Shown here: positions 41,111-49,716 of the stretch, one piece after another
How the letters are laid out: the number at the start of each line of letters is the position of its first letter
How positions within the stretch are numbered: position 1 is the first letter of the stretch
NCBI GenBank assembly: GCA_035550795.1
Contig: DASZOL010000008.1
Span: 1-64,000, forward strand
DNA length: 64,000 nt
Reading direction: 5' to 3'
Source of the DNA: DASRDR01 sp035550795
GTDB lineage: Bacteria > Methylomirabilota > Methylomirabilia > Rokubacteriales > DASRDR01
Translations under genes and position numbers: made by a program
Notes under the pieces: model-generated
Databases searched by the model: none
The model's input: only the letters and a program-made list of their open reading frames with translations
Told to the model about the DNA's origin: nothing

Positions 41111-41975
41111 AGGGCTCCGGCCTCTCGCGCTTCGGCTCCTCCGGGGCCCGTCCGGCGCGGTGGGGGCCGCCCTCCTGGCAGTGCTGACCGCCGCCGCCTT
41201 CGGCGCGTCCTGGGTCACGCCCTACGACCCGGCCGCGCAGGACCTGGGCGTCACCGTGCGCCCGCCGTCGCTGACCCCCGTCCGCGGCCACGTGCACGTG
41301 CTCGGCACCGACCAGCTGGGACGTGACATCCTCAGTCGCTTGCTGGTCGGCCTCCGCATCTCGCTGCTGGTGGCGCTGGCCGTCGTCCCCCTCTCCATGC
41401 TGCTGGGTCTGGTCACCGGGATGGTGACGGGTTACCGCGGCGGCTGGCTCGACCTCGCGCTGATGCGCCTCGTGGACGCTCAGCTCGCCGTCCCGACGCT
41501 GCTCCTCATGGTCGCGGTGGTGGCCGTGCTGGGCTCCGGCCTGGTGCAGATCGTGATCGTCCTCGTCATCACGGGCTGGCCGACCTACGCCCGCGTCGTC
41601 CGGGGCGAGGTGCTGGCGCTCCGCGATCGCGAGTTCGTGGCCGCGGCACGGGCCGTGGGAGCGTCCGACGCCCGCATCCTCGCCCGGCACGTGCTCCACA
41701 ACGTGCTGCCCACCGTCCTGGTGCTGGCGACGCTGCAGCTGCCGGTGGTGATCGTCCTGGAGGCCGCGCTGAGCTTCCTCGGCCTGGGGATCCAGCCGCC
41801 GACGCCCAGCCTGGGCCAAATGCTGGGCCACTCGCAGGAGATGGTGTGGCGAGCCTGGTGGATGCCCACCATTCCCGGGGTGGCCATCACCCTGCTGGTC
41901 CTGGCGTTCAACCTGATGGGCGACCGCCTGCGCGACGTGCTGGATCCTCGGCTGCGCGGGCTCGGGCACATCTAA
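41064..41975 (+). CDS. peptide-type ABC transporter permease (DppC-like)
   Basis: Inner-membrane permease of 303 residues with the family hallmark GTDQLGRDILSRLLVGLRIS, coupling loop EFVAAARAVGASDARILARH and ALSFLGLGIQPPTPSLGQML. It lacks the periplasmic insertion of the DppC at 22 kb. No ATPase gene follows; the next genes are on the other strand, so ATPases must be shared or encoded elsewhere. Confidence 0.94.
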   Translation: MAGSTLAFARPRTERRGLRPLALRLLRGPSGAVGAALLAVLTAAAFGASWVTPYDPAAQDLGVTVRPPSLTPVRGHVHVLGTDQLGRDILSRLLVGLRISLLVALAVVPLSMLLGLVTGMVTGYRGGWLDLALMRLVDAQLAVPTLLLMVAVVAVLGSGLVQIVIVLVITGWPTYARVVRGEVLALRDREFVAAARAVGASDARILARHVLHNVLPTVLVLATLQLPVVIVLEAALSFLGLGIQPPTPSLGQMLGHSQEMVWRAWWMPTIPGVAITLLVLAFNLMGDRLRDVLDPRLRGLGHI

Positions 41976-42148
41976 TATGGCTACCCTGCGCCCGGGAGGA
42001 CCCCGACCGATGGGATGGCCGGGATCCCGCGCCCCCGCGGAAACCCTCGACCCCCGTGGTGATCGTGATCGAGGCCGCCCTGAGACCGGGCGGGCGAGCT
42101 CCGGAGTCCGACGAGGGCGCGGCCGGCCTCGAGGAACGGACAGGACGG

Positions 42149-42898
42149 CTACGCGGGGCCGCTGCCCTCGTAGCGGATCAGCGACCTGGCCGTCGGTCGC
42201 AGGCGAATCGTCGACGCGTCGGCGACCAGCCCCTGGAGTTCTCCCTGCAAGGCCGCCCGCCACGGATCCCCGTCGGGCCACCCGGCCCGGAGGGCGTCAC
42301 AGCGCTCGGCGTCACGGTACGCGGAGAGCACCAGGAGAAGGTCCGGGTCCTGGATGACCGGCAGCCGCGGGTAGTCGTTGGGCGTCAGCTCCGCGACGAA
42401 GTGGCCCAGCACCCGGTGGCCCTCGGCGAACAGGGCCGGCCGCACGTGCTGGTCGAAGCGCTCGACCAGGCGATCCAGCGCACCGGGCGCCGCCCGGTAG
42501 AAGTCGACCGCGACGAGCCCCGTGTGGGACGGCACGGCGCCGGGCGGCTCCGAGGCCCGGTCCTCGAGCGACAGGCCTCCCGTCAGGGCCGCGCTCGGTC
42601 CGAGCGGTCGTAGCAGGTGCACGTGGTCGGAGTCGCGCATCATCGCGTTGGCCTCGGTCCGGCGCGCCTGCCAGAAGGGTCCCTCGTAGAAGCCGCTCAG
42701 CCCGCGCAGCCGCGCGCCCATGTCCGCGAAGCCGCGGATCCAGACGAACCGGTCCGGCTCCCCGACGACCGCGAACTGCCCGAGCACGTGCATTCCCTCC
42801 TCCCGCTGGGAGACGAGGAAGTGCTCCTCGAAGTAGCGGATGAAGTCGCCGGTCGCCCCGTCCCGGAGGCGGTAGTTGCGGAGCTCGATCATCTGCAT
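42149..42898 (-). CDS. NIPSNAP family protein, two-domain
   Basis: Protein of 249 residues with two ferredoxin-like barrel units. MIELRNYRLRDGATGDFIRY near the N-terminus is the NIPSNAP opening, with a second unit from about residue 130 (LVAVDFYRAAPGALDRLVER). Function unknown; relatives are linked to vesicle or carbon metabolism. GAGGGCGGGGGG lies upstream of the chosen ATG. It is the last gene of a three-gene minus-strand group. Confidence 0.82.
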   Translation of the reverse strand: MQMIELRNYRLRDGATGDFIRYFEEHFLVSQREEGMHVLGQFAVVGEPDRFVWIRGFADMGARLRGLSGFYEGPFWQARRTEANAMMRDSDHVHLLRPLGPSAALTGGLSLEDRASEPPGAVPSHTGLVAVDFYRAAPGALDRLVERFDQHVRPALFAEGHRVLGHFVAELTPNDYPRLPVIQDPDLLLVLSAYRDAERCDALRAGWPDGDPWRAALQGELQGLVADASTIRLRPTARSLIRYEGSGPA

Positions 42899-43002
42899 GG
42901 CGTTGGCCCCCCCGCCCTCACCGCGCTCCCGCCGCCCGGCGGCCGGTCGCCCGGCGCCGTCGCGCAGGGCGCCGGAGGGCGGAAGCGTCCGTCTCCCGGA
43001 AC

Positions 43003-43503
43003 TCACGCGCGGCGGGTGAACTCCATGATCCAGTTGGTCTCCCAGGTCCGTCCCCCGTCAGGGGAGAACGCCTGCTCCCACCGGCACGAGGTCGGCGTGA
43101 TCCCCGACCAGAGGTAGCGCACGATCACACCCTGACCCTCGAAGAGCTCGTGGCTAAAGAACTCCCCGCGGCCCCCGCTGAAGGCACCGAGCATGGGCTG
43201 GTCCAGGATCCCCCTCGCGGCGTTGGCCCAGTACAGCCGCCACTGGCGCGACGCCGGCTCGTAGACTCGGACGGTCATGCCCAGCACGGGGCCGGAGGGG
43301 CTGTCGGCCACGAGCTCGTCCACGTTGGCCCGTCCCCCCCAGACCGGCCGCGCCACCACCGTACCCTCGAACTCCTCCCACGCGTCAGAGCCCTTGAGCC
43401 GCTCCTTCAGCCGCCGATGGCGCACGGCCCAGCGGCCGAGGAAGAAATCGAAGTCCCGCTGGCCATCCCGCGTCTCCGTGCCGACGTGCTCCAGCGTCGC
43501 CAT
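43003..43503 (-). CDS. DUF1579-like uncharacterised protein
   Basis: Protein of 166 residues beginning DFDFFLGRWAVRHRRLKERL and containing RVYEPASRQWRLYWANAARG and YLWSGITPTSCRWEQAFS. This looks like the lipocalin-like DUF1579/heme-binding-type barrel. No enzymatic residues can be assigned. It lies between a small membrane protein and the NIPSNAP gene. Confidence 0.7.
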   Translation of the reverse strand: MATLEHVGTETRDGQRDFDFFLGRWAVRHRRLKERLKGSDAWEEFEGTVVARPVWGGRANVDELVADSPSGPVLGMTVRVYEPASRQWRLYWANAARGILDQPMLGAFSGGRGEFFSHELFEGQGVIVRYLWSGITPTSCRWEQAFSPDGGRTWETNWIMEFTRRA

Positions 43504-43567
43504 GGTGTCGTCGTCCTCCTGCGCGTCACGTTGCGGAAGTGATCTCCGTCCCGGGCGTCCCCCGGGC

Positions 43568-43951
43568 TCACGCGGCCCGCGGCCGGCGCTCGGCCGGCCG
43601 TCTTCCCGGCGCCAAGAGCGGCGCCTCCTGGGGCGCCAGAACGATCTCGTAGCGCTCGGGCCCGAGGCGCCCGAGCGTCCGGTGCAGAACCCCCAGGATG
43701 CGAGCGACGACCGCCGGTCGGCCCAAGGGCACCGCGATCCGAATTCGCCACCGTCCCAGTCGCCGCTTCACGACGGGCGCCACGATCGCCCCCACCTCCT
43801 CCACGAGCGCGTCGCTCAGGCGGGCCTGCCGCGCGGTCCGGGCCAGCTCGCGCCGATCGCGCCGCTCGGCCAGGGCGAGCAGCCCCCCCACGAGCAGCAG
43901 CGGGGAGAGTCCGGCGAGGACGGTCACCACAAGATCGAGGAACTGGCTCAT
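43568..43951 (-). CDS. uncharacterised small membrane-anchored protein
   Basis: Protein of 127 residues with one N-terminal membrane segment (FLDLVVTVLAGLSPLLLVGG) followed by a basic cytoplasmic region (RRDRRELARTARQAR) and an alanine-proline-rich end. I do not recognise a family. It heads the group with the DUF1579-like and NIPSNAP genes and is divergent from the MocR regulator. Confidence 0.55.
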   Translation of the reverse strand: MSQFLDLVVTVLAGLSPLLLVGGLLALAERRDRRELARTARQARLSDALVEEVGAIVAPVVKRRLGRWRIRIAVPLGRPAVVARILGVLHRTLGRLGPERYEIVLAPQEAPLLAPGRRPAERRPRAA

Positions 43952-44086
43952 GCGAGCCTCCCACTATGAGGCGCCGTGTCGGTGGCGCTCACGCCCTGAT
44001 TGTCCCGGGGAGCCGCGCGGGCGTGGAGAGCCAGTTCTGGGAGATCGCCTAAGTCCAGTTGGCGGGCGTCGAGGGCGGCGCTTCGG

Positions 44087-44095
44087 TGGTATCAT
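44087..44095 (+). promoter_or_regulatory. extended -10 promoter of the MocR regulator gene
   Basis: TGG-TATCAT, 52 bases before the ATG. Confidence 0.45.
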
Positions 44096-44147
44096 CCGGA
44101 CGGCCACCCTGGGCGGGTGGCATACGACCACCTCGGAGCCGCCGCGC

Positions 44148-45632
44148 ATGGGCACACGACCGGCCACCAGCCTGCTCATCCGCCTGGAGTCCCCCGGCCG
44201 CGGCGCGCTGCAGCAGCAGATCTACGCGGGCGTCCGGCAGGCCATCCTGGACGGCCTCGTCGCGCCCGGCACGCGGCTCCCGTCGTCGCGCGCGGTGGCC
44301 GAGGACCTCGGCGTGTCCCGCACGACCGCCGTGCTGGCGCTGGAGCAGCTCGTGGCCGAGGGGTACCTCACCACGCGGCGCGGCTCAGGCGCCTTCGTGG
44401 CCCATGACCTTCCGGACGACCTCCCGCAGGGCCGGGTGCCCCGGCCCGCGCGCAGCCCGCGGCACCCGCCGCTGTCGCGTCGCGGCGCCGCCCTGGCGGC
44501 GACGTCGCCCGGCGCCCGGCGGCTCGACGGCCCGCCCCGGCCGTTCCGGATCGGCACGCCCGGAGTGGATCTCTTCCCCATCCACCTCTGGTCGCGGCTG
44601 GTGAGCCGCCGCCTGCGATCCGTCACATCGGCCCAGCTCGACTACGGAGAGGCAGCCGGTCTCCGCGCGCTGCGCGAGGCCATCGCCGCACACGTCCAGA
44701 CCGCTCGAGGCACGCAGTGCGAAGCCGACCAGGTGGTCGTCGTGGCGGGCGCCCAGCAAGGCCTCGACCTCGTCTGCCGCCTGCTACTCGACCCGGGGGA
44801 CAGGGTCTGGCTGGAGGACCCCGGTTATCCCGGGGCGCGCAGCGCGCTCGTGGCGGCCGGGGCGCGGATCCTCCCCGTGCGGATCGACGCGGAGGGTCTG
44901 GACGTCGAGGCCGGGGTGCGGCGGGCCGGGGACGCGCGCCTAGCCTACGTGACACCGTCGCACCAGTATCCCCTAGGAGTCCCGATGAGCTTGCCGCGGC
45001 GGCTGGCGCTCCTCGCGTGGGCGAGCCGGGCACGCGCGTGGGTGGTCGAGGACGACTACGACAGCGATTTCCGGTACGGAGCCCGTCCCATCCCCTGCCT
45101 CCACGGCCTCGACGTCGACGGCCGGGTGATCTACGTCGGCAGCTTCAGCAAGAGCCTGTTCCCTGCCCTGCGGCTGGGCTTCGTGATCGTGCCGTCCGAC
45201 CTCCAGGGTCGCCTCGTCGCCGCGCGGGCCGCGGCCGACCAGCACCCGCCCGCGATCGATCAGGCCGTCCTGGCCGACTTCATCGCCGAGGGCCACTTCA
45301 CCCGCCACCTGCGCCGCATGCGGGCGGCGTACCGCGAGCGCCTGGAGGCCGTGATCGCGGGGGCGCAGCGCTCCTGCCAGGGGGCGCTCCGGCTACGGCC
45401 GGTCCAGACGGGGCTCCACGTCGTGGCCGACCTCGAGGGTGCCGACGCCGTCCGCGTGGCGCGGGAGGCGGCGACCCGCGGCGTGGAGGTCACGCCCCTC
45501 TCGGCCTACTTCGCCCGGCCTGCCCAGGCCCCGAACGGTCTCGTGCTCGGCTTCGCCGCCGCGCACCCCGAGGCGTCGAGCCGCGCCATGGAGCGGATGG
45601 CGGCGGCGATCGAGGCCGCGCGCCGCTCCTGA
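44148..45632 (+). CDS. MocR/PdxR-type GntR regulator with aminotransferase domain
   Basis: Transcription factor of 494 residues. Residues about 10-85 form a GntR winged helix (GTRLPSSRAVAEDLGVSRTT, LVAEGYLTTRRGSGAFV). The rest is a fold-type I aminotransferase domain with DYGEAAGLRALREAIA, YVTPSHQYPLGVPM, VEDDYDSDFRY and the PLP lysine in GSFSKSLFPALRLG. Such proteins sense PLP or an amino compound and control vitamin B6 or amino-acid genes. The target may be the divergent three-gene group, but no binding site was identified. Confidence 0.92.
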   Translation: MGTRPATSLLIRLESPGRGALQQQIYAGVRQAILDGLVAPGTRLPSSRAVAEDLGVSRTTAVLALEQLVAEGYLTTRRGSGAFVAHDLPDDLPQGRVPRPARSPRHPPLSRRGAALAATSPGARRLDGPPRPFRIGTPGVDLFPIHLWSRLVSRRLRSVTSAQLDYGEAAGLRALREAIAAHVQTARGTQCEADQVVVVAGAQQGLDLVCRLLLDPGDRVWLEDPGYPGARSALVAAGARILPVRIDAEGLDVEAGVRRAGDARLAYVTPSHQYPLGVPMSLPRRLALLAWASRARAWVVEDDYDSDFRYGARPIPCLHGLDVDGRVIYVGSFSKSLFPALRLGFVIVPSDLQGRLVAARAAADQHPPAIDQAVLADFIAEGHFTRHLRRMRAAYRERLEAVIAGAQRSCQGALRLRPVQTGLHVVADLEGADAVRVAREAATRGVEVTPLSAYFARPAQAPNGLVLGFAAAHPEASSRAMERMAAAIEAARRS

Positions 45633-45706
45633 TCCGCTACGGTCGATCCGGTCGCGTACTCGCCGCGGGGCGGGCAGCGGCGGATCGGGCGTCAGCGGGC
45701 CCCCCG

Positions 45707-46129
45707 TCAGCAGCAGCCCCCGGCGACCGCGGGCTTCTTCGGCGCCTCGATCAGCTCGATGCGCGTGTCGTCGGGCGCGCGCATGAAGGCGATGCGCGCG
45801 CCGTTCGGGACCTGGATCGGCCCCTCGAGGAGCGGGCAGCCGAGCTTCTCCAGGCGGGCGATGTCGGTCTCCAGGCTCACGGAGTCGAAGCCGAAGTGCT
45901 CCAGACCGTGGTGCGGCGTGGCGTCGCCCGCGCCCAGGCGCTCCCCCGTCCGCGCCCCCGAGATGTTCACCGCGATGCCGCCGTCCTCGCTCACGCACCG
46001 CACGAAGCGGTCGCCGAAGACCCGCGTCTCGTCCGACAGGATCTTGAAGTTGAAGGCCCGGACGTACCAGTCGGCGGTCTTCCGCGGATCGGGCGCCTTC
46101 AGGTGGATGTGGTTGATCCGGAATGCCAT
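45707..46129 (-). CDS. VOC family protein (glyoxalase/bleomycin resistance fold)
   Basis: Metal-binding fold protein of 140 residues. It has HIHLKAPDPRKTADWYVRAF (paired beta-alpha-beta start with a histidine ligand), a central histidine in HHGLEHFGFD and a glutamate in RIELIEAP. Likely a dioxygenase, lyase or isomerase of unknown substrate. Unusually the protein ends in two adjacent cysteines after two glycines. Confidence 0.85.
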   Translation of the reverse strand: MAFRINHIHLKAPDPRKTADWYVRAFNFKILSDETRVFGDRFVRCVSEDGGIAVNISGARTGERLGAGDATPHHGLEHFGFDSVSLETDIARLEKLGCPLLEGPIQVPNGARIAFMRAPDDTRIELIEAPKKPAVAGGCC

Positions 46130-46226
46130 CGTGACCTCCAGGTCGACGGCCGCCGGCCGGCCGTCCGGTGAGTGCTTACCACGGCATCGCGACGTCCGCG
46201 CCGCCGCGGCGGGCGAGGCGGGCGGA

Positions 46227-47486
46227 TCACACGAGAGCGCGACGGCCGAGCTTCACCGGGCGCCCGGCCTGGATCACGTCCACCGCGTCGGCCAGGAGCG
46301 CGATGTCGGCCGCCGGATCGCCGGGTACGGACACGAGGTCGGCGACCAGCCCCGGCCGGATGGCGCCGACCTCCTGCCCGAGGCGCATGGCCTCGGCGGA
46401 CTCGACGGTCGACACCGCCAGCGCCTGCCACGGCGAGTAGCCGAACCACTTCACGAACGCCCGGGCGCTCGCCGACGACGCGTCGAACCGGGCGTGGGCC
46501 ATCCCCATGTCGAGCCCGGTGATGAAGCGCACGCCGCGGGCCCGCATGTCGCGGGTCGCCTCCACGTGCTCGTCCATCGACACCGGCGACGCCGACACGG
46601 ACCAGTGCGGTCTCGGGGGCGGCGCGCCCGCCTCGACCGCCTCGTGGGCGAGCAGGTGAAGCCCGAACGTCACGTCCACCGCCTGGCCGTTTGCCGCGAT
46701 CCGGCTCGACACCTCGGGATCGTAGTCGAGCCCCTTCTGCGGGTCGGCCGAGAGCCACCGGGCGTGGACGAGGTGATGGATGCCCGCCTCGGCGCAGTTC
46801 CGCACACCGTCCGCCGAGAGGGTGTGGGCGACGATCTGCATGTCCAGGCGCTCGGCCTCCCGCACCGCCGCCCGCAGGGTCGCGACGGGGTACTGGACCG
46901 TCCGGGGGTTCGCCGTCGGCGTGAACATGCCGCCGGTCGCCATCATCTTGATGCAGTCGGCGCCGAGCTTCTTCTGGCGGCGCACCGCGGCGACGACCTC
47001 GTCGAGGGTGTCGGCCTCGGTCCCGAACATCCAGCAGTGGCCGGCCGTCGTGGTGACCGGCGTGCCGGTCAGGATCAGGCGCGGGCCGGGCACGAGGCCC
47101 CGGCGCACGGCGTCGCGGATCGGGAAGGCGACCTCGTTCTTGCTGCCGATATCGCGGAGCGTCGTCACCCCGCTCATCAGCGCCGCCCGGACGTTCGCCG
47201 CCGCCCGGAGGAGGAGCGCCTCGTGCGACTCCGTGGTGACGAGATGGTAGGCGTCGGGCGTGGCCGAGCAGTGCATGTGCGCATGGACGTCGACAAGGCC
47301 CGGCAGGAGCGAGACGTCGCCGAGGTCGTGGACGCGATGGGTCGCCCCCGCGTCGACGGGCAGCTCGCGCTGCGGGACCACCGCCTGGATCCGCTCGCCG
47401 TCCGTCAGGATCGCGTGGTCGACGAGCCAGCCCGACACGGTCGGGTTCGCGACTCGCCTCGCCTTGAACACGGAGCGCTGCGCCAC
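46227..47486 (-). CDS. amidohydrolase family protein (prolidase/imidazolonepropionase-like)
   Basis: Metal-dependent hydrolase of 419 residues. Ligands are in PGLVDVHAHMH, a probable bridging lysine in CIKMMATGG, histidines in QIVAHTLSADG and HHLVHARWLS, and aspartate in ITGLDMGMAH. It resembles the carboxypeptidase/prolidase-like (Sgx9260) amidohydrolases acting on N-acyl or peptide bonds. The GTG four bases after GGGAGGCA was chosen. It lies 97 bases beyond the dehydrogenase stop and may be co-transcribed with it. Confidence 0.85.
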   Translation of the reverse strand: MAQRSVFKARRVANPTVSGWLVDHAILTDGERIQAVVPQRELPVDAGATHRVHDLGDVSLLPGLVDVHAHMHCSATPDAYHLVTTESHEALLLRAAANVRAALMSGVTTLRDIGSKNEVAFPIRDAVRRGLVPGPRLILTGTPVTTTAGHCWMFGTEADTLDEVVAAVRRQKKLGADCIKMMATGGMFTPTANPRTVQYPVATLRAAVREAERLDMQIVAHTLSADGVRNCAEAGIHHLVHARWLSADPQKGLDYDPEVSSRIAANGQAVDVTFGLHLLAHEAVEAGAPPPRPHWSVSASPVSMDEHVEATRDMRARGVRFITGLDMGMAHARFDASSASARAFVKWFGYSPWQALAVSTVESAEAMRLGQEVGAIRPGLVADLVSVPGDPAADIALLADAVDVIQAGRPVKLGRRALV

Positions 47487-47583
47487 GACTGCCTCCCGGG
47501 ATGTAGGGCGGCGGGTGCCGCCCGCGCGCCAGGCTACGTTCGGCGCCGCGGACGCACGCACTGCCCGCGGCCGGTCAAACGGG

Positions 47584-48639
47584 TCAAATGAGGGATGCCA
47601 GCGCCTCGCCGACCTCGCGAGTCGAGGCCTTGCCGCCGAGGTCGCGCGTCACGGTCTTGCCCTCCGCGACCACCGTCTCGATGGCCCGCACGACGGCGTG
47701 AGCGGCCGCGGTGTGGCCGAGGTGCTCGAGGAGCATCGCGCCGGTCCAGATCTGGGCGACCGGGTTTGCGATGCCCTTCCCCGCGATGTCGGGCGCCGAG
47801 CCGTGCACAGGCTCGAACATCGACGGGTGGTCCTTCTCCGGGTTGATGTTGCCGCCCGGCGCCAGCCCGATCGAGCCCGCGATGGCCGGTCCGAGATCGG
47901 ACAGGATGTCCCCGAAGAGGTTCGACCCGACCACTACGTCGAACCAGTCGGGGTGCTGCACGAAATGCGCCGTGAGGATGTCGATGTGGTACTGCGCCGT
48001 CTTCACGTCCGGGTACTCCCGCGCCATCGCCGCGAAGCGCTCGTCCCAGTACGGCATGCTGTGGATGATGCCGTTCGACTTGGTCGCGGAGGTGACGTGG
48101 CGCCGGGGGCGACTCCGGGCCAGCTCGAACGCGTACCGCATCACGCGGTCGCAGCCCTTCCGGGTGAAGACGGCCTGCTGGACCGCCAGCTCCTCGTCCG
48201 TGCCCTTGTAGAGGCGCCCGCCGATCTCGGAGTACTCGCCCTCGTTGTTCTCCCGGACGATGACCATGTCGATCTCGGCGGGCGAGCGGTCGGCGAGCGG
48301 CGAGCGGACGCCGCGCAGCAGGCGCACGGGACGGAGGTTGACGTACTGCCGGAACGTCCTCCGGATCGGGATCAGGAGCCCCCACAGGGAGACGTGGTCC
48401 GGCACGCCGGGCGCCCCGACCGCGCCGAGGAAGATCGCGTCGCACGCGGCGAGCTGCTCGAGCCCGTCCTCGGGCATCATCCGGCCCGTCTTCCGGAAGC
48501 GCTCGCAGCTCCAGTCGAACTCGCTCCAGGCGACCTCGAACCCGAACCGGCGCGCCGCCGCCTCGAGGACGCGCTGGCCCTCGGGCACGACCTCTCCCCC
48601 GATCCCGTCCCCGGGAATCACCGCGATGCGATGTCGCAT
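47584..48639 (-). CDS. tartrate/D-malate dehydrogenase (isocitrate/isopropylmalate dehydrogenase family)
   Basis: Beta-decarboxylating dehydrogenase of 351 residues. The N-terminus RIAVIPGDGIGGEVVPEG, substrate loop RFRKTGRMMPEDGLEQL, GAVGAPGVPDHVSLWGLLIP, VRENNEGEYSEIGG, the lysine in TSATKSNGI and LFGDILSDL place it in the TtuC/DmlA subgroup and not LeuB. These oxidise D-malate or tartrate with NAD+ and divalent metal. It has the best promoter of the window upstream. Confidence 0.9.
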   Translation of the reverse strand: MRHRIAVIPGDGIGGEVVPEGQRVLEAAARRFGFEVAWSEFDWSCERFRKTGRMMPEDGLEQLAACDAIFLGAVGAPGVPDHVSLWGLLIPIRRTFRQYVNLRPVRLLRGVRSPLADRSPAEIDMVIVRENNEGEYSEIGGRLYKGTDEELAVQQAVFTRKGCDRVMRYAFELARSRPRRHVTSATKSNGIIHSMPYWDERFAAMAREYPDVKTAQYHIDILTAHFVQHPDWFDVVVGSNLFGDILSDLGPAIAGSIGLAPGGNINPEKDHPSMFEPVHGSAPDIAGKGIANPVAQIWTGAMLLEHLGHTAAAHAVVRAIETVVAEGKTVTRDLGGKASTREVGEALASLI

Positions 48640-48708
48640 GAATCCCCCTTCGCCGGGCAGCGCTGACGTCCGGCCGGATGGCGGATGGCGGCGCCCGTCA
48701 CGGGCCCG

Positions 48709-48737
48709 AGCGTATCTCGCTCACCCAGCGGGGTCAA
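48709..48737 (-). promoter_or_regulatory. sigma70-type promoter of the tartrate/D-malate dehydrogenase gene
   Basis: Minus-strand TTGACC, 17-base spacer, TACGCT: the only place where I find both boxes at ideal spacing. It lies about 70 bases before the ATG. Confidence 0.6.
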
Positions 48738-48759
48738 TGCAACCCCGCGATGCCCTCGA

Positions 48760-49401
48760 TCAGCGGCGGTCCAGCGCCAGGCGCGCGCCGAGCGCCAGGA
48801 GGACGAGGCCCGTGGCGCCTTCGAGGACGCGGCGGATGCGGGGTCGGAGCAGGACGTCACCCGCCCGCGCGACCACGGCGGCGTAGCCGGCCAGCCAGAC
48901 CAGCGTCATGGCGCAGAACAGGAGGCCCAGCGCCAGGAGCGCGGCGAACGCGGCGGTCCCGGCCGGCGTGAATTGCGGCAGGAGGCTCGTGAAGAACACG
49001 GCCATCTTCGGGTTCCCGAGGTTGCTGAGGACCCCCTGCCGGAACGCGGCCCGGACCGCGAGCCGCCCGGCGGCGATCGGGGCCCCGCGCGCATCCCGCG
49101 GCCCCCCGGCCCGGCAGGCCCCCCACAGAGCCTGCGTGCCGACCCAGCCGAGGTACACCGCCCCGGCAAGCCGCAGCGCCCCCATGGCCGACGCCGAGGC
49201 GACGAACAGCGCGGCCACGCCGGCGCTCGAGGCCACCGTCCAGACCGCCTGGCCAGCCGCCACCCCGAGTGCCGTCCCGAGGCCAGCTCGCCGTCCGCCG
49301 CCGAGCGTGTTCCGGATCGTCAGGGCCGTGTCGGGCCCGGGCGTGGCGATCACGACGGCGGCGACCGCCAGGAAGGCAAGGAACGAGCCGGGCGCTCCCA
49401 C
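48760..49401 (-). CDS. LysE/RhtB family amino-acid exporter
   Basis: Membrane protein of 213 residues with about six helices. The family motif ATPGPDTALTIRNTLGGGRR follows the first helix and GNPKMAVFFTSLLPQF marks helix four. It probably exports amino acids or homoserine-lactone-like compounds. GTG start. Its stop is only about 20 bases from the -35 of the promoter that drives the dehydrogenase gene on the same strand. Confidence 0.9.
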   Translation of the reverse strand: MGAPGSFLAFLAVAAVVIATPGPDTALTIRNTLGGGRRAGLGTALGVAAGQAVWTVASSAGVAALFVASASAMGALRLAGAVYLGWVGTQALWGACRAGGPRDARGAPIAAGRLAVRAAFRQGVLSNLGNPKMAVFFTSLLPQFTPAGTAAFAALLALGLLFCAMTLVWLAGYAAVVARAGDVLLRPRIRRVLEGATGLVLLALGARLALDRR

Positions 49402-49716
49402 GCGGCCGAGCGTCAGCGGGGCGGCCGCGTCCCGTCAACGGCCAACGGGCGCGGGCCGCCGCCGGCCATTCGCGGGAGCGCCGGTCAGCGCAGGCGGAGC
49501 TTCGGCTTCCGAGCCAGCTGGCGGAGGACCCGGCACCCCTCGCTCCTCGACGGCGCCGCGACGACTAGAGCGCCGGAAGCGCCCGCCCCACGGGACGCGG
49601 AGCGCCCGTATAATGGCGGGAGCATGCCGACCGGAGCGCCGAAGCCGTCCCCGCGCCGGGCCCGTCCGACCCCTGCGCCCGGGCCTCATCCCAAGACCGC
49701 ACGAGAGGATGCCGCC
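49402..49716 (+). other. 315-base intergenic region before the E1 gene
   Basis: No gene recognised. It holds a consensus TATAAT followed after nine bases by an in-frame ATG 31 codons upstream of the chosen E1 start. The preceding part shows only GC-rich sequence without convincing structure. Confidence 0.5.
49609..49614 (+). promoter_or_regulatory. -10 box of the fused E1 gene
   Basis: Perfect TATAAT with no recognisable -35; it is the only full-consensus -10 in an intergenic position that I found. Confidence 0.5.

Noticed and set aside
49624..49716. ATG 31 codons upstream as the start of the fused E1, directly after TATAAT.
   Set aside because: The added residues are Pro/Arg-rich and unlike E1 N-termini, whereas the downstream ATG has GAGAGGA and begins like the family; the upstream start stays possible.
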